Shown here piece by piece: positions 8,790 through 18,705 of a stretch of 47,180 bases of DNA. This DNA is from Nosocomiicoccus massiliensis. Lineage in GTDB: Bacteria > Bacillota > Bacilli > Staphylococcales > Salinicoccaceae. The stretch lies in assembly GCF_000438455.1 (NCBI RefSeq), contig NZ_CAVG010000025.1, positions 1 through 47,180 of the forward strand, read 5' to 3'. Positions within the stretch are counted from its first letter, which is position 1. Each line of letters begins with the position of its first letter. Under the pieces are notes generated by a model. It was not told where the DNA came from. It saw only the letters and a list, made by a program, of their open reading frames with translations, and ran no database searches. The translations under genes and the position numbers were made by a program.

Positions 8790-9134
8790 TTAATTATCAC
8801 TCATTATAATGACAGTCGCTGTCGCGTATTGTTTAGAGTGGGATATTGAAATCAGTGAATTTGTATTTACTATATACGGTTTTCCATCATCGTCGTTTAA
8901 AATCTCAATATGTTTAAAGTTTAAAGTGCCTATCCCTGTTCCAACTGCCTTTGCGTATGCTTCTTTCCCTGCAAAGCGCCCGGCTAAATACTCAAGTTTT
9001 CGCTCGGTATTTTTAATTGAATCATACTTTGCGAGTTCTTCATCGCTTAAAATACGACGTGCCAAACGGTTGTCTTTATTCACTGATTGAATACGTTCAA
9101 TTTCGATAATATCTGTGCCGAGACCATTAATCAT
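8790..9134 (-). CDS. acpS: Holo-[acyl-carrier-protein] synthase AcpS
   Basis: Transfers 4'-phosphopantetheine from CoA to acyl carrier protein. The 114-residue trimeric-type enzyme shows the magnesium-binding start GLGTDIIEIERI and the second motif AGRFAGKEAYAKAVGTG, then SISHSKQYATATVI. ATG at 9134 is chosen because the ATG at 9143 directly abuts the ribosome-binding GAGG. It overlaps the upstream membrane gene by 8 bases and is followed by alr. Confidence 0.95.
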   Translation of the reverse strand: MINGLGTDIIEIERIQSVNKDNRLARRILSDEELAKYDSIKNTERKLEYLAGRFAGKEAYAKAVGTGIGTLNFKHIEILNDDDGKPYIVNTNSLISISHSKQYATATVIIMSDN

Positions 9135-9636
9135 GTACTTCATCCTCTTTAAGAATTGCTTTTTCTCTTTTTCGGTTTGCTTTTACGATACTTCTAATCA
9201 TCGTACGAATTTCATCGGCACGGTCCTTTTCTAATTCAGGGAGGTACGTACCCCCACCTGCAGTCGAGATACTAATGCCTTTTAACCCGAATTTACTCAT
9301 GATTGGACCTTCTGTTACGTCTACATTTTGGATTCTAAAAAGTGGGATGACCGTGTGCTTACGGTTAAATATACCATCGTTAACGATGAGTACTTCATCT
9401 GTAAATTTAAATTCAAAATACTTATAAAATAAACTCGGATGAACCCACATTTTATAGATCACTTCATATAGAAGATAAAGTCCCGCAATTCCTCCGACAA
9501 TCATCGCTGGAATGTGTAGAAAGTCAAAGAAATATGCTAGAACACCACAAATGATAATAACGACGAGTGCGACTAGAAGTCCGAATACAGCTTGAATTCT
9601 CCAGTAGTTAATCGCTTTTCTAGATACTTTCTCCAT
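9127..9636 (-). CDS. YdbS-like membrane protein with bacterial PH domain
   Basis: A 169-residue protein with two hydrophobic helices near the N-terminus (about 12-60, FGLLVALVVIIICGVLAYFF) and a bPH2 (DUF304) domain containing VIPLFRIQNVDVTEGP and FGLKGISISTAGGG. It is the last of three overlapping membrane PH-domain genes before acpS. In Bacillus, YdbS/YdbT have been linked to resistance to the antimicrobial amylocyclicin. The molecular role is not settled. Start ATG follows AAAGGGAG. Confidence 0.85.
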   Translation of the reverse strand: MEKVSRKAINYWRIQAVFGLLVALVVIIICGVLAYFFDFLHIPAMIVGGIAGLYLLYEVIYKMWVHPSLFYKYFEFKFTDEVLIVNDGIFNRKHTVIPLFRIQNVDVTEGPIMSKFGLKGISISTAGGGTYLPELEKDRADEIRTMIRSIVKANRKREKAILKEDEVHD

Positions 9637-11149
9637 TCTGAACTCCCTTTCTCACATAGTCGAATATTTCACTTGCTTCTTTATACTCTAAATGTTTTAC
9701 GTCAACCGTTGTAGGTATAAGACCAGACGCTGTTTTCACTTCAATAGTTCCGAGGTTTGCATGCTCTGTAAATATCGTTTGGCGAATCGCGCAGTCGATA
9801 ATTTTACTGCGTTTAAAAATGTAATGACTGCGTTTAAATGAAGACGTCGTTAACATATTTAAATCTCCATTTTCGATACGAACACCGCTATTTTTAGCTG
9901 AATATATGCCACTAATAATAGTTAAAACTATTATAAACACACCGACTAGAAGTACGATATATAATGCGATCATTTGATCATAGTAGTAAAGAATACCACT
10001 CGTGATTGAAAAGACCATAAAAAGTACAAAGAGCGAGACTTGGAAATATCTCCTATATGCCCTAATCGGAACACTCGGTTCAGGTCGTTTGATATTATAC
10101 TCACTAAAATGTTCATTTAAAAATTTATAACTCTCTCTTTGTCTAATAACAGGAGTCAACACAACGTCTCCAACGTCTTCATCAGAAAAGTCGTTGCTCG
10201 TAATTCCGACATATAACGCATGAATTTTAAATAGACGCTCAAATAATCCGTCTTCTCTTACAGAAATATTTTGAATGCGTTTCTTATTAATCGTAATTGT
10301 TTTTCTCTCGAGTAAACCGTACTGAATAATAAAGTCTTCTTTATGCTTTTTAATTTGGTAACCGTAGTATCTGGCAAATATGATGATGCCACCGATAATT
10401 ATTCCAATAAATAAAATGACAATTCCTATCGCAATTAGAATCGGTATAAATAACGATCCCACGAGTCCTTGGAGTGATTCAATTGCATTTACAATAATCT
10501 TATCAAACCCGAAGTACCCAAGTCCCCCAGCTACAGCTGCTAAAAACATTCCTAGCCCTCCACTCGTTGCGATAAGCAATAGCATTTCTTTTGGCGAAAT
10601 TTCGTAGACGACTTCTGCTTCATTTAATTTAAAATCTGTACTCTTGTTAGTTTCATACGATTCATTTTCGACTTCTTCATGTACTTGAGAAGAGTTTTCA
10701 TCTTCTTTTTGCTGATACACATATGTTCGAATCGACTCTGCCATATCGTATTTCACACCAGGTAGGGAAATACTTTCAGCTGGGCTTTTAATGTGCACAA
10801 CTGCGACGTTAAATAGTCGAGCGAGTATTGGTTGAGTAATATCGATACTTTGAATACGATCGATACTTAACTCACGTTCATTCTTAACGAACAGCCCAGA
10901 TTTATAAATGACCTTGTCTGCTTCAAACCAATAACGCACTGTCCACTTTTCAATGATACCGGTAATAATTAAAAAGATACTGATGATCATTAAGATGATT
11001 CCAAAAGCGTTATCTGTTAGTACACCTTCTTGTAATTTACTCGTCACGAGGTTGTAAATAGTCAATATGAATACGTACCAATATCTTTTAAATACATCGA
11101 TTATAGTTAAAACATAAGATACAGGATGTAATTTATGAACGTTAGACAT
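9620..11149 (-). CDS. YdbT-like membrane protein, multiple bPH2 domains
   Basis: A 509-residue integral membrane protein. It has paired hydrophobic segments near the N-terminus (about 20-65), a central pair (about 190-270, rich in Gly/Ile/Phe) and a pair near residues 365-415. Each pair is followed by a bPH2 segment: IDRIQSIDITQPI, INKKRIQNISVRE and a degenerate third. A Glu/Ser/Asn-rich linker (about 155-175) separates the first two. ATG at 11149 is used because GGTGG lies six bases before. It overlaps the genes on both sides, so the three products probably act together in the membrane. Confidence 0.85.
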   Translation of the reverse strand: MSNVHKLHPVSYVLTIIDVFKRYWYVFILTIYNLVTSKLQEGVLTDNAFGIILMIISIFLIITGIIEKWTVRYWFEADKVIYKSGLFVKNERELSIDRIQSIDITQPILARLFNVAVVHIKSPAESISLPGVKYDMAESIRTYVYQQKEDENSSQVHEEVENESYETNKSTDFKLNEAEVVYEISPKEMLLLIATSGGLGMFLAAVAGGLGYFGFDKIIVNAIESLQGLVGSLFIPILIAIGIVILFIGIIIGGIIIFARYYGYQIKKHKEDFIIQYGLLERKTITINKKRIQNISVREDGLFERLFKIHALYVGITSNDFSDEDVGDVVLTPVIRQRESYKFLNEHFSEYNIKRPEPSVPIRAYRRYFQVSLFVLFMVFSITSGILYYYDQMIALYIVLLVGVFIIVLTIISGIYSAKNSGVRIENGDLNMLTTSSFKRSHYIFKRSKIIDCAIRQTIFTEHANLGTIEVKTASGLIPTTVDVKHLEYKEASEIFDYVRKGVQNGESI

Positions 11150-11609
11150 CACTATCCACCTCTTTTAAACGCGTGATAATCGTATCTTTTAGTTTCTCGG
11201 CCCGAACCGTTTCAATTTCTGGTAAACGAACGGTATATGCAGCATTTGTTAATTCTATTTTTGCGAGATTAAATCGTCTTGCAATAAATCCTTTTTCTAA
11301 TTCAACGATTTGTACACGTTCAATCGGATACAATACCGTTTCTATAAAGAAAAAGCCTTTTTTAACGATTAAATAGTCATCATATACACCGATTTTTGTA
11401 ATTCTCGTATATAAAATCGGACGTAATAAAACACGGAATACGACATAAAGTAAAATCAGTACGACATAAATGATTAATGATAATTTAAAATGAAAATCTA
11501 ATATATAAGACACGACGATATAAATCGTCGGAAGTAAAAAGATAACTAATCCGTCGAGCACTGCTCTAAGTTGCATATACGGACGTAGATTTTTATCGAC
11601 AGATTCCAT
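11142..11609 (-). CDS. YdbS-like membrane PH-domain protein, first of the block
   Basis: A 155-residue protein with two membrane helices (about 18-65, LVIFLLPTIYIVVSYIL and LIIYVVLILLYVVFRVLL) followed by a bPH2 domain (YPIERVQIVELEKGFIARRF and KIELTNAAYTVRLPEIE). It is a diverged paralogue of the last gene of the block. ATG follows AAAGGAG at good spacing. A TATAAT lies at the right distance upstream for an operon promoter, but with only a weak -35. Confidence 0.83.
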   Translation of the reverse strand: MESVDKNLRPYMQLRAVLDGLVIFLLPTIYIVVSYILDFHFKLSLIIYVVLILLYVVFRVLLRPILYTRITKIGVYDDYLIVKKGFFFIETVLYPIERVQIVELEKGFIARRFNLAKIELTNAAYTVRLPEIETVRAEKLKDTIITRLKEVDSDV

Positions 11610-11662
11610 GCGAACACTCCTTTTTTAATCTATTATACATGAGTTATTTTTTAATATAAATT

Positions 11663-11684
11663 AAAAAAAGCGCCAGACGGCGCT
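11663..11684 (-). terminator. cshA terminator
   Basis: On the minus strand, AGCGCC-GTCT-GGCGCT is followed by six Ts, six bases after the cshA stop. This is a compact GC-rich Rho-independent terminator. Confidence 0.88.
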
Positions 11685-11689
11685 CTAAA

Positions 11690-13186
<1,497 letters not shown>

Positions 13187-13250
13187 TTAACTATTATCTC
13201 ATAATGCATAACTACTTAATGCTATCATTTTAAACATCATTGTACAACAA

Positions 13251-14591
13251 CTATTCACTGATTAGTCTTTCGAGTTTCATACCTCGAGATGCTTTTAATA
13301 GTACGACTGTATTTTCATCTTTTAACGAATTCAAAGTATCTTTTAACTGTTCTATCGACTCGAAATGTTGTGTATTTTCTTTTTGAATCGTATCATGAAT
13401 CGTTTTCGCATGTTCACCATAAGTGAAAATATGCGTAAAGTTGTTATCCTCATTTATATATGCTCCAACAGACTCATGAAGTTGGTTGCTATAACTACCG
13501 AGTTCTAATATATCTCCTAAAACGAGTACTTTATTTTTATAATCTAAGTGACGTACTGTATCAATTGCACTTTTCATCGATGAAGGACTTGCGTTATACG
13601 CATCGTTAATAATTAAAGCACCAGTCTCATCGATATGCTGTTCCATACGCATATTTGTGATTGTTAACTGTTCTAAACTTTTCTTTACATCCGATTCACT
13701 AATATTAAAATGCTTGCTAAGAGCGATCGCAAAACTCGAGTTAACGGCGTTATGCTTACCAAGTGACGGGATTGAATACTCAAGTCCATTTAGTATAAAA
13801 CTCACACCGTTTTTATCTTCTTTAATGTTTTTTACGACGAGGTCATTTTTATCAGTTAAACCGACTGTAACCTGTTCATAAGGTGTATCTTTATTAACAA
13901 GTTTTTCAAGTTCGACATAGTCATTAGAGTAGATAAATAACCCGTCGTCTTTTAAATCATCGACAATTTCATACTTCCCTTTTGCGATGTTTTCTTTAGA
14001 CCCTAACTTTTCAATGTGAGATTCTCCAACATTCGTTAAAATCGCAATGTCAGGACGAGCAATAGATGATAGATAATGGATGTCTCCGAGATTATCCATT
14101 CCCATTTCTAGTATCAAAATATCCGTATCGGCTTTCGTGTTAAAAATCGTCAGTGGCATTCCAATTTCATTGTTGTAATTTCCAATCGTTTTTTGAACGT
14201 TAAAATGAGGTGCTAATACACATTCTATCATATCTTTTGTCGTCGTCTTACCGTTAGACCCAGTAATCGCAACGACTTTTGTATTTAACGTGTTTAAATA
14301 TCCTCTTGCGATGTCGCCAAGTGCTTTTTGAACGTCCTTTACTATAATTAGTGGTGCATCAACATTTTCTTTTTCAGATAAAGAAACACATGCACCTGAT
14401 TCAATCGCATTCAATATAAAATCATGTCCATCGACATTTTCACCGACGAACGGTGCAAACATATTATTTGTTTCAATCGTTCTCGTATCGATTGAGACTC
14501 CGTGAATCTCTGTATTTTCAATTTCTTTTGCTTTATCGTTCAACTTACCTCCGCATAGTTCGGAGATTTTTTTAATTGTTAATGATATCAT
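13251..14591 (-). CDS. murF: UDP-MurNAc-tripeptide-D-Ala-D-Ala ligase MurF
   Basis: Adds D-Ala-D-Ala to the peptidoglycan precursor in the cytoplasm. The 446-residue Mur ligase has the N-terminal UDP-binding domain (SIDTRTI, FAPFVGENVDGHDF), the ATP-binding loop GSNGKTTTKDM (111-121) and the C-terminal domain with NDAYNASPSSMKSAI. ATG at 14591 is used because the ATG at 14600 abuts AGGA. In Staphylococcus ddl normally precedes murF; here rodA begins divergently about 95 bases away and no ddl is present. Confidence 0.95.
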   Translation of the reverse strand: MISLTIKKISELCGGKLNDKAKEIENTEIHGVSIDTRTIETNNMFAPFVGENVDGHDFILNAIESGACVSLSEKENVDAPLIIVKDVQKALGDIARGYLNTLNTKVVAITGSNGKTTTKDMIECVLAPHFNVQKTIGNYNNEIGMPLTIFNTKADTDILILEMGMDNLGDIHYLSSIARPDIAILTNVGESHIEKLGSKENIAKGKYEIVDDLKDDGLFIYSNDYVELEKLVNKDTPYEQVTVGLTDKNDLVVKNIKEDKNGVSFILNGLEYSIPSLGKHNAVNSSFAIALSKHFNISESDVKKSLEQLTITNMRMEQHIDETGALIINDAYNASPSSMKSAIDTVRHLDYKNKVLVLGDILELGSYSNQLHESVGAYINEDNNFTHIFTYGEHAKTIHDTIQKENTQHFESIEQLKDTLNSLKDENTVVLLKASRGMKLERLISE

Positions 14592-14686
14592 GATATTCAT
14601 TCCTATAATTTTAATAAAATACTGTTATAATTATTAGACGGACACGAGTCCTACATATTAGATTACCACAGATTTAGGTGAAGCTA

Positions 14687-15879
14687 TTGAATCAAAAAAA
14701 GTATTCCCGTCAAAGTTTAAATATATTATCTCGTATTGATTGGACACTTATTTTTATACTTATTATGCTCGCAGCGATTAGCATATTCATTATTAGCAGT
14801 GCGATGACGAGCGAACAGTATTCAACAAATTTCGCTCAACGACAATTATTATTTTACTTATTTGGATTTTTAATTGCATTTATTTTAATGCTCATTCCGT
14901 TCCATTTTTATAAAGATTATATTTGGGGCATATATGCTTTGGTATTTTGAGTTTAGTGTTTCTACACTTTTCTCCATTTGAAAGTATTACCCCTATTATT
15001 AACGGTGCAAAAAGCTGGTATCAGTTCGGTTTCTTTAGTGTTCAGCCTTCTGAATTTATGAAAATCATATATATTATGGCACTTGCATACGTCATCAGCC
15101 AACATAACAAATATAAGATAGAAGATGACTTATCATTAGACGTTAAATTACTCGGTAAAATGGCAGTTGTTTCCGCATTACCAATGTTGTTAGTACTATT
15201 ACAAAACGACTTAGGAACAACGCTCGTCATGGTTGCGATATTCTTTGGAATGGTTCTCATATCTGGAATTAGTTGGTGGCTCATTTTACCGGTCGTATTT
15301 GTCGTTACGACAGTCGGTGTGTCACTGATACTTGGGATTTTATATCGACCAGATTTAATCGATAAGCTTGGAGTACACGCGTATCAGTTCGATAGAATAT
15401 ACTCTTGGCTACAACCAGAAAAATACGTTTCTGACAGTGGTTTCCAGCTGATGAACTCACTCATTTCAATCGGATCAGGTGGAATTACTGGTCGTGGGTA
15501 TAAGGACGGTATAATTTATATTCCTGAAAACCACACGGACTTTATATTTACAATCGTCGGTGAAGAGTTCGGTTTTATTGGAACGACTTTTGTCGTCATC
15601 GTATTACTCTCATTATTACTACGACTATTTAGAATCTCACTGTTAACACACGACAGTTTCGGTGGATATTTTATAATCGGATTTTTATCGTTACTGTTTT
15701 TCCATATATTCCAAAATATCGGAATGACGATTCAACTCGTACCAATTACTGGATTACCGTTACCATTTTTAAGTTACGGTGGTAGTGGTTTATGGGCAAA
15801 CATGGTCGGAATTGGTATTGTACTAAGTATTTATTTTTATGAAGTATCTGGTAAAAAAGAAGCTCGATTTAACAAATAA
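14687..15879 (+). pseudogene. rodA: rodA/ftsW-type lipid II polymerase, frameshifted
   Basis: Two adjacent frames together make one SEDS-family peptidoglycan glycosyltransferase. The first (up to the TGA at 14948) holds the opening transmembrane helices including RIDWTLIFILIMLAAISIFI. The second carries the rest: PIINGAKSWYQFG, QPSEFMKIIYIMALA, LLQNDLGTT, ENHTDFIFTIVGEEFGFIG and PITGLPLPFLSYGGSGLWA. The switch lies at a TTTT run (14945-14948); one extra T joins the frames without losing residues. TTG at 14687 is the better start, with AGGTGAAG before it. Either a sequencing undercall or a real lesion; nothing else in the gene is degraded. Confidence 0.85.
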
Positions 15880-15914
15880 AAACGCAAGCAGCTCAGTGAG
15901 CTGTTTGCGTTTTT
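15878..15914. terminator. Bidirectional terminator between rodA and the 49-residue gene
   Basis: The sequence AAAACGCAAGCAGCTC / GAGCTGTTTGCGTTTT forms a long stem with a three-base loop and T/A runs on both sides. It serves rodA on the plus strand and the small convergent gene on the minus strand. Confidence 0.88.
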
Positions 15915-16062
15915 AAATATTATTCTCGTTTAATCTTAACTGTTCTACTTTCGAAATACGATTCATAATTTCTAGTCTTGAAGGGGCAACAGATACTTTG
16001 ATGCCAAGTTCTTTCAATACTCGAACCGCATCTTTTAGTTTGGATGTGTCATTTTGTTTCAT
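15913..16062 (-). CDS. Small conserved-looking protein, 49 residues, unknown function
   Basis: An intact short frame on the minus strand, starting ATG after a good ribosome site (GGAAGGGAGAG) and ending at a bidirectional terminator. The protein begins MKQNDTSKLKDAVRVLKELG and continues VSVAPSRLEIMNRISKVEQL, with a charged, largely helical pattern, no signal peptide and no membrane segment. The strong ribosome site and own terminator argue that it is real. I do not recognise the family. It sits between rodA and cls, facing both in the opposite direction. Confidence 0.7.
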   Translation of the reverse strand: MKQNDTSKLKDAVRVLKELGIKVSVAPSRLEIMNRISKVEQLRLNENNI

Positions 16063-16192
16063 AATGACTCTCCCTTCCTATCGAGTTAATTATAATTATA
16101 CAGACACTGTGGTAATATTACTATAGATATTCAAAAAACTTTTTACATATTTGTCACGAATACATTAAAAATTTATGAGAGGATTTTTAAAA

Positions 16193-17700
16193 TTGCATTA
16201 TTTCAGTATATTAATGAATATTTCTCAATCCGTTGCTGATTTTTTCTCATCACTTTCTTATGCAACGATTTTTACATTTATCATTTTACTCATTAACTTT
16301 GTACTCGCCATCGGTATGATTTTTTGGGAGCGTAAAAATGCTCAAAGTGTTTGGGCGTGGCTATTTGTCCTCTTCTTCATGCCAATTATCGGATTTATTT
16401 TATACGTCTTATTCGGTCGTACGATATATAATAAAGAAATTTTAAAATATCCGAAGAAGATAAAATTGGTCTAGAATCACTCGTTACAGAGCAGCTCGAA
16501 GATATTAAGATGGACAAGCTAATACTTCCGTCAGAAGAAGCAAAAAAACATCGTAAACTGATCCATATGTTATTAAACAATAATCAGTCATTCATAACGT
16601 CTAATAACAAAGTAGAGACATTTTATGAAACGACAGAGTTTTTTGATCAGATGATACACGATATAGAAAATGCAAAAGACCATATTCACTTTCAGTTTTA
16701 TATTTTTAGATTAGATTCACTTGGCCAAAGAATTTATGATGCCCTACTTAAAAAGCAAAAAGAAGGGATCGATGTTAAAATTTTATATGATGATATGGGG
16801 TCTCGTACTTTAAAACTTAGAAACTTTAAAGAGTTACGTGATAATGGCGGAAAAGTTGAAGCATTCTTCCCAAGCCGCCTCTCTCTTATAAACCCTCGTA
16901 TGAATAACCGTAATCACCGTAAAAACGTCGTTATAGACGGTAAAATTGCATATACGGGAGGTACAAATGTCGGAGAAGAATATATCGGTTTAAGTAAAAA
17001 GTTCGGTTACTGGAGAGATACGCATATACGTGTTCAAGGAAATGCTGTAAAATCTCTTCAATTACGTTTTATGCTCGATTGGAACTCTCACGCAACGCGT
17101 GACAATTTAAAACACCATCCACGTTACTTCCCAGAAATTCCCGTCGTTGGAGAGACGACGATGCAAATCGCAGCAAGTGGTCCAGATGAAGAATGGGAGC
17201 AAATTAAATACGGATACTTAAAAATGATTAACTCGGCTAAAAAGTCAATTTATATTCAGTCACCGTACTTTATACCTGACCAATCGATGAAAGAAGCGAT
17301 TAAAATCGCACTCTTGTCAGGAGTCGAAGTTAACATTATGATACCACCGTTTCCAGACCATCCATTCGTATATTGGGGCACGTATCATAACGTTGGAGAG
17401 CTTGCGATGATTGGAGCAAACGTCTACATTTATGAGCGTGGTTTCCTACATCAAAAAGTAATGATAATCGATGACGAAGTCGTATCGATTGGATCATGTA
17501 ATATGGATAACAGAAGTTACGCACTAAACTTCGAAGTCAACGCGTTTATATTCGATGAAAAAGAAGCGATAAAAAATAGACTTCAATTTGAAAGAGATGC
17601 GCTACATTCACGCATACTTTCTAAAGAAGTCTATCAATCTAGAAGTAAGTGGATTAAATTTAAAGAAGCAATCGCAAATTTAATCGCGCCTATATTATAA
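16193..17700 (+). pseudogene. cls: Cardiolipin synthase Cls, frameshifted
   Basis: Membrane enzyme that condenses two phosphatidylglycerols to cardiolipin. The first frame holds two N-terminal membrane helices (FTFIILLINFVLAIGMIFWE and WAWLFVLFFMPIIGFILYVL). The second holds both phospholipase D domains with HxK motifs NHRKNVVIDGKIAYTGG and HQKVMIIDDEVVSIGS. Frame 1 stops at 16472. Inserting one T in the TTTT run at 16440-16443 restores a continuous reading ...EIFKISEEDKIGLESL, which aligns well with staphylococcal Cls as I recall it. TTG at 16193 has AGAGGA at proper distance. Sequencing undercall or recent inactivation. Confidence 0.85.
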
Positions 17701-17705
17701 AAAAG

Positions 17706-17741
17706 CTCCGTTTAGCTATAGTATAGCTAAACGGAGTTTTT
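17706..17741. terminator. Bidirectional terminator between cls and yidC
   Basis: A perfect 15-base-pair stem CTCCGTTTAGCTATA / TATAGCTAAACGGAG closes over a single-base centre, with T runs on the plus side and A runs on the other. It lies between two convergent genes. Confidence 0.9.
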
Positions 17742-17742
17742 G

Positions 17743-18609
17743 TTATTTCTTCTTTTTGTTTTTATTCGGTAATACTTTTGCACCTTGTGATTTTCTTTCT
17801 TTTTCAGCAAGTTCTTTTTCATGTGCTGCTAAAATTGGTGCCATTTCTTCATCGACCTTTTTACGGTAATATAAGTTACCGATAATCGTTTGAAGGATTA
17901 AGAACGCACCACCTACTGCCCAGTATAATGGTAAGGCAGATGGTGAAATCACCGAAATCCACAGAATCATCAGTGGAGAAATAAACATAAGTAGTCGCAT
18001 TTGCTTTTTTTGTTCTTCTGGTAAGAACATCATCGACACATATGCTTGAACCGCGTATACGAGTACTGCGATCGCAATCATAATCGCACTCGGCTCTGTT
18101 AAGTTCATCCATAAGAAGTCTGGATATTGAGTAATACCACCCTCTGATGGATATTTTAATGCGAAGAATAACGCCATAACGATCGGCATTTGAATTAAGA
18201 TTGGTAGACATCCAATATTTAATGGGTTAATATCGTGTTTTTTATATAACGCCATCATCTCTTGTTGAACAGCCATTTTTTCTTCTTGCGTCGTCGCAAC
18301 TTTCATACGGCGCTGAATGTCTTCCATTTCTGGTTTAACAATCTTCATCTTCTCACGCATCAACATTTGATTTTTGTATGTTTTCATCATGAATGGGAAG
18401 ATGATTAAGCGCACGATTAACGTTAATACGATAATCGCAAGACCATAATTATGGTTTAAGTGATCTCCAAGCCAATGAAGTAAGTTATCCATTGGTTGAA
18501 CAAATGTATTAAAGAAAAAACCATCTCTGTTTTCAGGTTTCGAGTAGTCACACCCTGCTAAAAACAAGACGAGGCCCATCGTTAACGGTAACAGCCATTT
18601 TTTAGCCAT
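17743..18609 (-). CDS. yidC: Membrane protein insertase YidC/OxaA (lipoprotein type)
   Basis: Inserts and folds membrane proteins. The 288-residue protein has a lipoprotein signal with lipobox LFLAGC (lipidated C20), then the conserved insertase core of five membrane segments: NYGLAIIVLTLIVRLIIFPF with the conserved hydrophilic-groove arginine, LPILIQMPIVMALFFAL, and the later TM pairs. The C-terminal tail is strongly basic (KVLPNKNKKKK), suited to ribosome contact. The gene is monocistronic between the cls terminator and a gap before cadA. Confidence 0.95.
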   Translation of the reverse strand: MAKKWLLPLTMGLVLFLAGCDYSKPENRDGFFFNTFVQPMDNLLHWLGDHLNHNYGLAIIVLTLIVRLIIFPFMMKTYKNQMLMREKMKIVKPEMEDIQRRMKVATTQEEKMAVQQEMMALYKKHDINPLNIGCLPILIQMPIVMALFFALKYPSEGGITQYPDFLWMNLTEPSAIMIAIAVLVYAVQAYVSMMFLPEEQKKQMRLLMFISPLMILWISVISPSALPLYWAVGGAFLILQTIIGNLYYRKKVDEEMAPILAAHEKELAEKERKSQGAKVLPNKNKKKK

Positions 18610-18705
18610 AATTTCACCTCTAATTTTATATACAAGAGTGATTGTACCATACTTACAACCACATTTACAGATAAAACATGAGGAAAATAGGCGATATATT
18701 TGAAT

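Noticed and set aside
14923-14960. Programmed frameshift in rodA
   Set aside because: The site lacks a slippery heptamer for -1 shifting, and the UUU-UGA context would fit a +1 shift, which leads to the wrong frame.
17336-17524. Antisense frame inside cls
   Set aside because: It is a shadow of the second phospholipase D domain; no ribosome site or family resemblance.
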